Assembly (NCBI GenBank): GCA_030699515.1
Contig: JAUYME010000014.1
Coordinates: forward strand, 1 to 5,458
From: a bacterium
Lineage (GTDB): Bacteria; Patescibacteriota; Minisyncoccia; UBA6257; 1-14-0-10-44-23
Length of the DNA stretch: 5,458 nucleotides
Reading direction: 5' to 3'
The position numbers and the translations under genes were made by a program. This document shows positions 1 through 5,172 of this stretch, in pieces. Position 1 is the first letter of the stretch, and each line of letters starts with the position of its first letter. Under the pieces are notes generated by a model. The model was not told the DNA's origin. It was given only the letters and a program-made list of their open reading frames with translations, and searched no databases.

Positions 1-823
1 AAAATTGGCTGTAAAAGCTGAGGAAATAGATGCAATTGCGGTAACGGTGGGGCCGGGGCTGGCACCTGCGCTTTGGGCAGGAGTAAATTTTGCACAAGAA
101 TTGGCAGATAAACTGGGTAAGCCGCTTTTGGGGGCGAACCACTTAGAGGGGCACATGTACAGCATTTTGCTTCCAGAGCTTGAGCAGGAAGGCACAAAAG
201 AGCTTTTGAAGAATTTAAGCTTTCCGGCAGTGGGGCTAATTGTAAGCGGAGGGCACACAATTATTTTGCGTATGGATTCGCTTCAATCTTTTGAAAAGCT
301 TGGAGAAACACGAGATGATGCGGCAGGGGAAGCCTTTGATAAGGTGGCAAAAATACTTGGCTTTCCATATCCGGGCGGGCCGGAAATTGAAAAGCTGGCC
401 GAGGCTTGGGACAGGAAAGATATTGGCCTGCCTCGGCCCATGATTGATAGCAATGATTTAAATTTTAGCTTTTCGGGCCTAAAGACTGCTGTTTTGTACC
501 ACACTAGAGATAATGAATATAGCGATGTAAGTGTGGCTGGAAACTTTCAGCAGGCAGTAATTGATATTTTGCTTAAAAAAACAGAAAAGGCTGTTGAGCA
601 AGTTGGGGCGCAGTCAATTTTCTTTTGCGGAGGAGTGGCGGCCAACAATGCGATTAGGCAGGCTTTGCGCGAAAAGGCTGAAGAACTTGGCGTTTCACTT
701 CTTTTACCCAGCGAGTTCGTTTACAATACAGATAACGCCGCAATGATTGCAGTGGCTGCCTATATGGCAAAGTTGCGTGGCGTTACATATGAAATTGAAG
801 CACAGCCGAATCTAAATTTATAA
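1..823 (+). CDS. tsaD: tRNA t6A37 threonylcarbamoyltransferase TsaD (5' partial)
   Basis: TsaD transfers the threonylcarbamoyl group from threonylcarbamoyl-AMP to A37 of ANN-decoding tRNAs, working with TsaB and TsaE in the cytoplasm. The frame is open from the left edge, so the N-terminus lies outside the window; roughly 65-70 residues are missing compared with the usual length of about 340. Visible family motifs, in order: VTVGPGL, the HLEGH metal-binding pair (histidines at 140-142 and 152-154), VSGGHT, GETRDDAAGEAFDK, FSFSGLKTAV, CGGVAANNAIR, and YNTDNAAMIA, whose aspartate (734-736) is the third metal ligand. All known ligands present in this part are intact, so the enzyme should be active. 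The TTG at position 5 is not a start: alignment with the family shows this is mid-protein. The stop is one base before valS, which implies co-transcription and probably translational coupling. Confidence 0.95.
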   Translation, partial: KLAVKAEEIDAIAVTVGPGLAPALWAGVNFAQELADKLGKPLLGANHLEGHMYSILLPELEQEGTKELLKNLSFPAVGLIVSGGHTIILRMDSLQSFEKLGETRDDAAGEAFDKVAKILGFPYPGGPEIEKLAEAWDRKDIGLPRPMIDSNDLNFSFSGLKTAVLYHTRDNEYSDVSVAGNFQQAVIDILLKKTEKAVEQVGAQSIFFCGGVAANNAIRQALREKAEELGVSLLLPSEFVYNTDNAAMIAVAAYMAKLRGVTYEIEAQPNLNL

Positions 824-824
824 G

Positions 825-2951
825 ATGCTGGATAAAAAATACGATTGGAAAGCCGTAGAGGGTAAAATTTACGACGCTTGGGAAAAGAGCGGGTATTTTG
901 CGCCTGAGGCGCATCAGCCCTCGGCTGATAATCCTAATGCAGGTAAGCCGTTCACTATTATCATGCCTCCGCCAAATGCTAATGGTAGTTTGCATATTGG
1001 CCACGCTCTTTTTGTTGCTACGCAAGATATTCTGATTCGCTATAAGCGAATGAAGGGGTATAAGGCTCTTTGGCTTCCAGGGGCCGATCATGCCGGTTTT
1101 GAAACACAGGTTGTTTATACAAAAAAGCTTGAGAGAGAAGGGAGAAAATTCTGGGACACACCCAGGGATCAGCTTTATCAGGAAATTTTAGATTTTACTT
1201 TGGCAAACAAAAGCCACATGGAGAGTCAGTTGCGCGCTCTTGGCGCTTCTTGTGATTTTAGCCGAGAGAAGTTTACCCTGGATGAAGATATTAAAAAGGT
1301 AGTTTATGAAACATTTAAGAGGCTATACGATGATGGCCTAGTTTACCGAGGGGCAAGAATAATCAATTGGTGCGCTAGGCACCAAACTTCTCTTTCAGAC
1401 CTTGAGGTTGTTTCACCGGAGCTAGATGATACTTTCTATTACTTTAAATACGGCCCATTTGAAATTGCTACAGCCAGACCGGAGACCAAGTTTGGTGATA
1501 AATATGTTGTAGTGCATCCGGATGATAAGCGATATAAGGATTACAAGCATGGACAGAAATTTGAGCTGGAGTGGATTAACGGGCCAATCACTGCAACACT
1601 GATTAAAGATGATTCCATAGATGTGGACTTTGGTACTGGAGCGATGACAATTACTCCTTGGCACGATAGTGCAGACTTTGAAATAGCGGAAAGACACGGG
1701 CTTGATAAAGAGCAAATCATTGATTGGCAGGGAAGGCTACTACCAATTGCTCAGGAATTTGCCGGCCAGCACATATCTAAGGCAAGGCCAGCTATTGTTG
1801 AAAAGCTTGAGAATAAAGGACTTTTAGTTAAAAAAGAAGCTTATAAGCATACGGTTCCGCAGTGTTACAAGTGTGGTACTGCTATTGAGCCTCAAATTAG
1901 ACCGCAGTGGTTTGTGGCAATGACTAAAAAACCCCGCCCCAAAGGGGCGAGGCTCGCCCAGAGAATCTGGGCGGCAATCCTTAGGCGTAAATCTTTGAGA
2001 GATTTGGCCTTGAGTGCAGTGAAAAAGGGGGAGGTTCAATTTGTAAGCGAGAGATTCAAAAATGAGTTTTTGCGCTGGATGGAAAACTTGCGCGATTGGA
2101 ACATAAGCCGGCAAATTGTTTGGGGGATTAGAATACCGGCGTGGTATAAGGGTGAAGAAGTTTACATCGGAGAAAATTCTCCTGGTGAGGGCTGGAAGCA
2201 GGACGAGGATGTTTTTGATACATGGTTTGGCTCTGGGCAGTGGCCGTTTGCTACCTTGATGACTACGAAAAAGGGAGATTTTGAAGAGTTTTATCCTACC
2301 GATGTAATGGAGACGGGCTGGGACATTCTGTTTTTTTGGGTGGCAAGAATGATAATGCTTGGAAAGTATAGAACTGGTAAAGTGCCTTTTAAGACTGTGT
2401 ATCTTCACGGCTTAGTTAGGGATAAGGACAGGCAAAAAATGAGCAAGAGCAAGGGCAACGTTATTGATCCGCTTGGGGTGGCAGAAGAATATGGAACTGA
2501 TGCTGTACGAATGGCATTAATTGCCGGTAATGCTCCCGGAACCGATCCGGTAATTTCTGAGGAGAAAATTAAAGGCTACAGAAACTTTGCAACTAAAATT
2601 TGGAATATGGCTAAGTATGTTTTTGAATTTGCAAAGGAGGAGGGAGATGGAGCTTTAGACAAAAAAGTGTTGGATGAGTACGAGAAAGTAAGAGCAGATG
2701 TTTCTAGGTATTTTGATGAGTACAAACTTCATTTAGCTTGTGAAATTGCGTATCACTACGTTTGGCATACGGTAGCTGATGATGTAATTGAGGCAAATAA
2801 GAGAGGAGAGGTGAGTTTAGCAATGTTAAAAAAGATTTTTAGAGGTTGCTTAATAATGCTTCATCCTTTTATGCCTTTTGTTACAGAAGAGCTTTATCAG
2901 AAGCTGCCGTTTGAGGACAAGGAGGACTTTCTCATGGTGGAAAACTGGTAG
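825..2951 (+). CDS. valS: Valine--tRNA ligase, short form with an in-frame insertion
   Basis: This class Ia synthetase charges tRNA-Val with valine and edits mischarged threonine. The protein has 708 residues. The catalytic Rossmann fold holds PPPNANGSLHIGHAL (HIGH at 57-60) and DRQKMSKSKGN (KMSKS at 538-542). The CP1 editing domain (about 205-345) keeps TARPET and GTGAMTITPWHD. CYKC (347-350), QWFVAM (361-366), NISRQIVWGIRIPAWY (426-441), DTWFGSGQWPF and GWDILFFWVARM are all as in ValS rather than IleS or LeuS. The anticodon-binding helices end at LHPFMPFVTEELYQKLP, and the protein stops about 20 residues later at MVENW. It therefore lacks the C-terminal coiled-coil arm of usual ValS (about 880-950 residues). 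Residues 369-389 (basic, proline- and arginine-rich) have no counterpart in the family and come from a palindromic DNA insertion. The ATG lies one base after the tsaD stop with no clear Shine-Dalgarno sequence, so initiation probably depends on coupling. Confidence 0.96.
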   Translation: MLDKKYDWKAVEGKIYDAWEKSGYFAPEAHQPSADNPNAGKPFTIIMPPPNANGSLHIGHALFVATQDILIRYKRMKGYKALWLPGADHAGFETQVVYTKKLEREGRKFWDTPRDQLYQEILDFTLANKSHMESQLRALGASCDFSREKFTLDEDIKKVVYETFKRLYDDGLVYRGARIINWCARHQTSLSDLEVVSPELDDTFYYFKYGPFEIATARPETKFGDKYVVVHPDDKRYKDYKHGQKFELEWINGPITATLIKDDSIDVDFGTGAMTITPWHDSADFEIAERHGLDKEQIIDWQGRLLPIAQEFAGQHISKARPAIVEKLENKGLLVKKEAYKHTVPQCYKCGTAIEPQIRPQWFVAMTKKPRPKGARLAQRIWAAILRRKSLRDLALSAVKKGEVQFVSERFKNEFLRWMENLRDWNISRQIVWGIRIPAWYKGEEVYIGENSPGEGWKQDEDVFDTWFGSGQWPFATLMTTKKGDFEEFYPTDVMETGWDILFFWVARMIMLGKYRTGKVPFKTVYLHGLVRDKDRQKMSKSKGNVIDPLGVAEEYGTDAVRMALIAGNAPGTDPVISEEKIKGYRNFATKIWNMAKYVFEFAKEEGDGALDKKVLDEYEKVRADVSRYFDEYKLHLACEIAYHYVWHTVADDVIEANKRGEVSLAMLKKIFRGCLIMLHPFMPFVTEELYQKLPFEDKEDFLMVENW
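1929..1991 (+). repeat. GC-rich double-hairpin element inserted in frame within valS
   Basis: This segment sits between the codons for QWFVAMTK and SLRDLALSAV, where ordinary ValS proteins run straight from QWFVKM into the next helix. It contains two perfect hairpins: cgcccc-aaa-ggggcg (1935-1949) and cgcccaga-gaa-tctgggcg (1955-1973). G+C is 39 of 57 between 1932 and 1988, far above the flanking coding DNA. A short taaa occurs on both sides (1925-1928 and 1988-1991) and could be a target duplication, although it lies in an A-run. The length is a multiple of three and there is no stop codon, so the gene stays open and gains about 21 residues rich in Arg, Lys, Pro and Ala. On the minus strand the first hairpin is followed by TTTTTT and looks like a terminator. 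The design resembles Rickettsia palindromic elements, which also insert in frame in genes; no sequence relation to them is claimed. The exact ends are uncertain by a few bases. Confidence 0.75.
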
Positions 2952-2960
2952 AATTAAGGT

Positions 2961-3671
2961 ATGGACCTTAGCGTAAACGAAATAATTGCGACGGTGTTTT
3001 TTGGGCTTTTGCCAAGCTTAACTTGGCTGATTTTTTACCTGCAGGAAGACAGCAAGCATCCAGAGCCTTTGGGTATGATTGTTTATACTTTTATTCTTGG
3101 CGGTCTAATTACTTTTTTTGTTTTGGCGGTTCAGTATGTATTTCGCTTTCACGTAATCGGGGGATTTGTTGGGGCAAATCATCCGGTTGAGCTTTTTATC
3201 TTTTCTGCGATTGAAGAGCTTGCTAAGTTTTTGGCGGTTTATTGGTTTGTAAGTAAACGCAAGGTGTTCAACGAGCCTTTGGATGCAATGATTTATATGG
3301 TGGTTTGTGCGCTTGGTTTTGCTGCGGTGGAAAACGTATTTTCTATCGGCCAGCAGGGGACTTCTTTGATTGTTGGCATTGATGCATTGGCAAAGGTTGA
3401 AATTCTGGCCTTGCGTTTCTTTGGGGCAACACTGCTTCACAGTTTAACCGCGGCAATTATCGGTTATCACTGGGGCTGGGGAATATTTTCTCCACAAAAA
3501 AGCGTAAAGAGAGGAATTGTTATCGGCCTTACTTTGGCCATACTGATCCATGCTGTCTTTAATTGGCTAATCCTTGCAACCGGGCCTTTAACTTGGGTTA
3601 TTAGTTTTGTGGTTTTTGTTGGCTTTTTTGTGATGGCTAACTTTGAAGATTTAAAGGCTCGCGACGTTTAA
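2961..3671 (+). CDS. PrsW-family intramembrane metalloprotease
   Basis: This 236-residue, very hydrophobic protein has about seven likely membrane segments (roughly residues 7-27, 37-61, 76-97, 107-128, 147-172, 183-207 and 209-227). Family marks are FYLQEDSKHPEP (25-36), EELAK (E85, E86, K89), the EPLDAMIY turn (105-112), GFAAVEN (E124, N125), H160 in LLHSLTAAIIG and HAVFN (H197, N201). The Glu and His residues form the predicted metal site of this M82 / CPBP-like superfamily. Bacillus PrsW cleaves the anti-sigma factor RsiW; the substrate here is unknown, and no sigma or anti-sigma gene is visible nearby. The ATG follows the valS stop by nine bases. The only purine run, aagg at 2956-2959, is too close to the ATG to act as a normal Shine-Dalgarno site, so translation may be coupled to valS. 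It is likely the last gene of the tsaD-valS unit. Its length is ordinary for the family and no key residue is missing. Confidence 0.9.
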   Translation: MDLSVNEIIATVFFGLLPSLTWLIFYLQEDSKHPEPLGMIVYTFILGGLITFFVLAVQYVFRFHVIGGFVGANHPVELFIFSAIEELAKFLAVYWFVSKRKVFNEPLDAMIYMVVCALGFAAVENVFSIGQQGTSLIVGIDALAKVEILALRFFGATLLHSLTAAIIGYHWGWGIFSPQKSVKRGIVIGLTLAILIHAVFNWLILATGPLTWVISFVVFVGFFVMANFEDLKARDV

Positions 3672-3672
3672 T

Positions 3673-3707
3673 TTACGAATTACGAATATTGTACGAATCT
3701 ACGAATG
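3673..3707 (+). repeat. 35-bp direct repeat, copy 1
   Basis: This is the left end block of the TACGAA array, made of four hexamers at 7, 11 and 8 base steps and ending in ctacgaatg. It is identical base for base to the copy 131 bases downstream. Confidence 0.95.
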
Positions 3708-3803
3708 GGAAGGGGGCAAAAACAATAGTTACGAACATGGCTTACGAAAGTACGAAAACATACGAAAGTACGAAAGGGGCAGAACACGGGCTACGAACTT
3801 ATC

Positions 3804-3838
3804 TTACGAATTACGAATATTGTACGAATCTACGAATG
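3804..3838 (+). repeat. 35-bp direct repeat, copy 2
   Basis: This is the right end block of the TACGAA array, a perfect copy of 3673-3707. Identity over the full length, while the DNA between the two copies differs, points to a recent duplication, gene conversion or insertion of a standard unit rather than drift from a simple repeat. It ends about 30 bases upstream of the hsp20 -10 element. Confidence 0.95.
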
Positions 3839-3868
3839 AGGGTGGGTTTCGAGATTTAAGACTAGAGA

Positions 3869-3877
3869 TGCTATAAT
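3869..3877 (+). promoter_or_regulatory. Extended -10 promoter of the hsp20 gene
   Basis: A perfect TATAAT (3872-3877) is preceded by TGc (3869-3871), the extended -10 form recognised by the main sigma factor. The best -35 at 18-base spacing is ttcgag (3848-3853), which is poor. Transcription would start near 3884, giving a leader of about 20 nt. No CIRCE-type inverted repeat is visible, so classical HrcA control is not supported. Confidence 0.7.
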
Positions 3878-3885
3878 AAATTTTC

Positions 3886-3890
3886 AAGGA
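3886..3890 (+). promoter_or_regulatory. Weak ribosome binding site of the hsp20 gene
   Basis: The sequence aagga is the only Shine-Dalgarno-like stretch before the ATG at 3904. Its 13-base spacing is longer than ideal, with an AT-rich tract in between. Confidence 0.45.
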
Positions 3891-3903
3891 CAGTAAAATT
3901 TTT

Positions 3904-4332
3904 ATGAGTGAAAACGAATCACTAAAAGCATTTGAGGAAGATGTAAGCGAAGACGAGGAGTTGCTTTTTAACAGTGACTCTTCTGATATTTCTGAAGAAA
4001 GAGAGGGTCAGCTGGCAATTGATGTTTATCAAAATGAAGATGAGATAGTAGTGGAAAGCCCCATAGCGGCAGTGCATAGTGATGATTTGGAAATAAATAT
4101 CACTACCGAGTCTGTTTCAATCAAGGGCAGGCGTGAACGCAATAGCAAGGTAGAGGATAAGGACTATTTCTACCAAGAATGCTACTGGGGCAGGTTTTCC
4201 CGCTCTATCATCCTTCCGCAGGAAATTGACCCGGAAAAGGCAGAGGCAAGCATAAAAAACGGTGTTTTGGTGATCAAAATGCCTAAGCTAAGGAAGCAGA
4301 AACAACGCAGATTGAAGGTGAAAATAGACTAG
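3904..4332 (+). CDS. Small heat-shock protein, Hsp20 / alpha-crystallin family
   Basis: Small heat-shock proteins are ATP-independent holdases that form oligomers and bind unfolding proteins. The 142-residue product has an alpha-crystallin domain from about residue 36 (QLAIDVYQNEDEIVVES) to about 128. It includes the LEINITTESVSIKG strands, the YFYQECYWGRFSRSIILP segment and the hallmark NGVLVIKMPK (G120, V121, L122). The C-terminal tail is basic and ends LKVKID, where V139-x-I141 can serve as the I-x-I anchor used in oligomer assembly. The N-terminal arm (1-35) is strikingly acidic: 14 of 35 residues are Asp or Glu, and there are few of the aromatic residues usual in substrate-binding arms. 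The gene appears monocistronic, with its own extended -10 promoter upstream and a GC-rich inverted repeat just downstream. The family assignment is firm; the specific client proteins are unknown. Confidence 0.93.
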   Translation: MSENESLKAFEEDVSEDEELLFNSDSSDISEEREGQLAIDVYQNEDEIVVESPIAAVHSDDLEINITTESVSIKGRRERNSKVEDKDYFYQECYWGRFSRSIILPQEIDPEKAEASIKNGVLVIKMPKLRKQKQRRLKVKID

Positions 4333-4346
4333 AGTAATCGCTAAAA

Positions 4347-4388
4347 TCGCCTGCCCGAAACGCTTCGCGTATCGATGCGGGCGGGCGA
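4347..4388. repeat. GC-rich inverted repeat downstream of hsp20
   Basis: Arms tcgcctgcccg (4347-4357) and cgggcgggcga (4378-4388) pair over 11 positions with one G-T wobble. The 20-base loop itself holds a small hairpin (acgc-ttc-gcgt, 4360-4370) and the palindrome atcgat. No T-run follows on the plus strand and only TTTT on the minus strand, so this is at best a poor intrinsic terminator for hsp20. It may instead be a dispersed palindromic element like the one in valS, with which it shares high G+C and hairpin form but no evident sequence identity. Confidence 0.65.
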
Positions 4389-4423
4389 ATTGACTCAAAA
4401 TATCGCGAAAAGAAGCCCTAAAA

Positions 4424-4457
4424 TGGCTTGACAGGGGGTAGAAAACGTGGCTTGACA
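4424..4457 (+). repeat. Direct repeat of tggcttgaca, duplicated -35 element
   Basis: The sequence tggcttgaca occurs at 4424-4433 and again at 4448-4457, a 24-base step, and both copies continue with a G-run and gta. The second copy supplies the -35 of the promoter below. The first has no -10 at the proper distance. It may be an operator half or the remnant of a tandem duplication. Confidence 0.7.
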
Positions 4458-4481
4458 AGGGTACTGCTAATATGCTATAAT
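4452..4481 (+). promoter_or_regulatory. Strong sigma70-type promoter for the 3D-domain gene
   Basis: TTGACA (4452-4457) and TATAAT (4476-4481) are both perfect consensus hexamers with an 18-base spacer, and TGc (4473-4475) adds an extended -10. The start is predicted near 4484-4490, leaving a leader of about 150 nt before the ATG at 4642. The strength of the promoter and the length of the leader suggest high transcription with control after initiation. Confidence 0.85.
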
Positions 4482-4483
4482 GT

Positions 4484-4585
4484 GCTTCGTAAGAAGCCCG
4501 GAGACGGGTATTTTTTATTGGCCGAAAGGCTGATAAAAGTGCTTTCCGAGCACCCTCTAAACAATAACAATTATAGTCGAGAGGG
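4484..4585 (+). promoter_or_regulatory. Candidate structured RNA leader of the 3D-domain gene
   Basis: Just after the promoter the RNA can be drawn as consecutive hairpins with almost no unpaired bases between them. They are gcttc-gtaa-gaagc (4484-4497), cccg-gaga-cggg (4497-4508), a 12-bp stem with three G-U pairs and a gaaa loop (4512-4523 with 4528-4539), gtgct-ttccg-agcac (4539-4553), and ccctct with agaggg (4553-4558 with 4580-4585) around an A-rich 21-base loop. Three loops fit GNRA. The second hairpin is followed by tattttttatt and could act as an attenuator, though that T-run is also one side of the third stem, so the two states would compete. I do not recognise a known riboswitch class. 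If transcription starts as late as 4488, the first hairpin loses its 5' arm. Pairing was done by eye, without energy or covariation. Confidence 0.45.
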
Positions 4586-4616
4586 ATAAACCCATCCGTT
4601 TATCCGCCAGCTGGCG
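4584..4616. repeat. Overlapping palindromes before the 3D-domain gene
   Basis: The stem ggataaa / tttatcc (4584-4590 with 4599-4605) abuts the perfect 12-bp palindrome cgccagctggcg (4605-4616). Pairing of 4584-4590 is incompatible with the last leader stem, which uses 4580-4585, so alternative folds are possible. ccgcc (4604-4608) can also pair with ggcgg (4622-4626), close to the weak ribosome site taggg (4629-4633, 8 bases before the ATG). This could be a dispersed GC-rich repeat, a regulatory hairpin, or both. Confidence 0.5.
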
Positions 4617-4641
4617 AACAAGGCGGGGTAGGGAAATAGAT

Positions 4642-5127
4642 ATGAAATTCTCATATTCTTTTAGAAGGGATATGGTCATTGAAACTTCAAAAAGGCTGCT
4701 TGCTCTAGCTGTACTGGCAACACTGTTTCCGGTAGCTGTGGCGGTAGCTGAGCCTATAGATGGAACAAATGCCACTAAGGCTTTCAACTCTGAAATTGCA
4801 TTGGTTGCAAGTGATGAAAGTGCTGACACCGGGATTAAGCTTGTAGGAGTATTTAGCGCCTATAACGCTGACCCGCGTCAGACTGACTCTACGCCAACCA
4901 TTATGGCAAGTAACAAGACTATCTACGAGGGAGCTATTGCTTGTCCTCGTAAGTACAGATTCGGTACTCAAGTTGAGATTAACGGTAAGTTCTATACCTG
5001 TGAAGACAGAATGAACATTCGTTATGAAAACAAAGAGTACGAACACTTCGATATTCTTATGAGCTCTTATACAGCGGCTAAGAATTTCGGAAGGCAAAAG
5101 CTAGAGATTACTGTATATCCTGTCTAA
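4642..5127 (+). CDS. Secreted 3D-domain protein, probable cell-wall hydrolase
   Basis: The product has 161 residues. A signal peptide is clear: basic residues up to KR (17-18), a hydrophobic core (19-36) and AVA before EP, giving likely signal peptidase I cleavage after A36. The mature part holds a 3D domain (about 67-160) of the double-psi beta-barrel type related to MltA and YuiC, which act on peptidoglycan. Visible marks are VFSAYNADPRQTDSTP (70-85), FGTQVEI (107-113), CEDRMN (D122), HFDIL (D137) and NFGRQKLEITVYPV. Where classical 3D proteins have VAVDP, this one has IACPR, so the first of the three named aspartates is replaced (C101). C101 and C120 could form a disulfide. From memory, an EDRM variant is common in Parcubacteria-like genomes. 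The start at 4642 has taggg at 8 bases; the in-frame ATG at 4672 would still leave a signal peptide and is the alternative. The gene has its own strong promoter and structured leader. Confidence 0.85.
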   Translation: MKFSYSFRRDMVIETSKRLLALAVLATLFPVAVAVAEPIDGTNATKAFNSEIALVASDESADTGIKLVGVFSAYNADPRQTDSTPTIMASNKTIYEGAIACPRKYRFGTQVEINGKFYTCEDRMNIRYENKEYEHFDILMSSYTAAKNFGRQKLEITVYPV

Positions 5128-5134
5128 AAGTAAA

Positions 5135-5168
5135 AAACAAAAACACCCCGCAAGGGGTGTTTTTGTTT
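5135..5168. terminator. Bidirectional intrinsic terminator
   Basis: A perfect 15-bp stem (5135-5149 with 5154-5168) closes a gcaa tetraloop. The core is acacccc-gcaa-ggggtgt, and the A-rich 5' arm and T-rich 3' arm give a U-run on either strand. It starts seven bases after the stop of the 3D-domain gene and lies just past the 3' end of the leftward tRNA-Leu, so it can end both convergent transcripts. Confidence 0.92.
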
Positions 5169-5172
5169 GCAG

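Larger units (their letters stand above)
3673..3838. repeat. TACGAA hexamer array
   Basis: Fourteen copies of TACGAA lie in the same orientation between the PrsW gene and the hsp20 gene. They begin at 3674, 3681, 3692, 3700, 3730, 3743, 3751, 3761, 3769, 3792, 3805, 3812, 3823 and 3831. Spacing is irregular but recurrent: 7, 11 and 8 bases in both end blocks, and 8, 10 and 8 in the middle, where tacgaaagtacgaaa occurs twice (3743-3757 and 3761-3775). The array starts two bases after the PrsW stop, and no terminator is visible there. It is not a CRISPR: the units are too short and the spacers irregular. I saw no open frame with coding character in it. Possible roles are a protein-binding array, a recombination-prone simple repeat or a degraded mobile sequence; none is proven. 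Confidence 0.85.

Noticed and set aside
5..7. TTG at position 5 as the start of tsaD
   Set aside because: The encoded residues align with the middle of TsaD and the frame remains open to the window edge, so the true start is upstream.
1824..2408. Long minus-strand open frame (194 codons) opposite valS
   Set aside because: It lies entirely within valS, shows no recognisable motif, and is low in coding character compared with the strong ValS motifs on the plus strand.
2635..2649. Perfect Shine-Dalgarno-like aaggagg followed by an ATG inside valS
   Set aside because: The ATG opens a frame of only three codons before TAG. The motif is explained by Lys-Glu-Glu codons of valS.
3673..3838. CRISPR array
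   Set aside because: The repeated unit is 6 bases with irregular 1-24 base gaps; there are no uniform spacers and no cas genes.
3840..3903. CIRCE (HrcA) operator before hsp20
   Set aside because: No TTAGCACTC / GAGTGCTAA inverted repeat or close variant is present.
4484..4600. A known riboswitch (c-di-AMP, c-di-GMP, glycine, fluoride, THF) or a hammerhead ribozyme in the leader
   Set aside because: I compared conserved core sequences from memory and found no match beyond short pieces such as ctgat and gaaa; a covariance search would be needed to exclude divergent members.
4642..4700. Twin-arginine export signal suggested by FRRDM near the N-terminus
   Set aside because: The residues after RR do not fit the S/T-R-R-x-F-L-K pattern, and a normal Sec-type signal with AVA cleavage explains the region.
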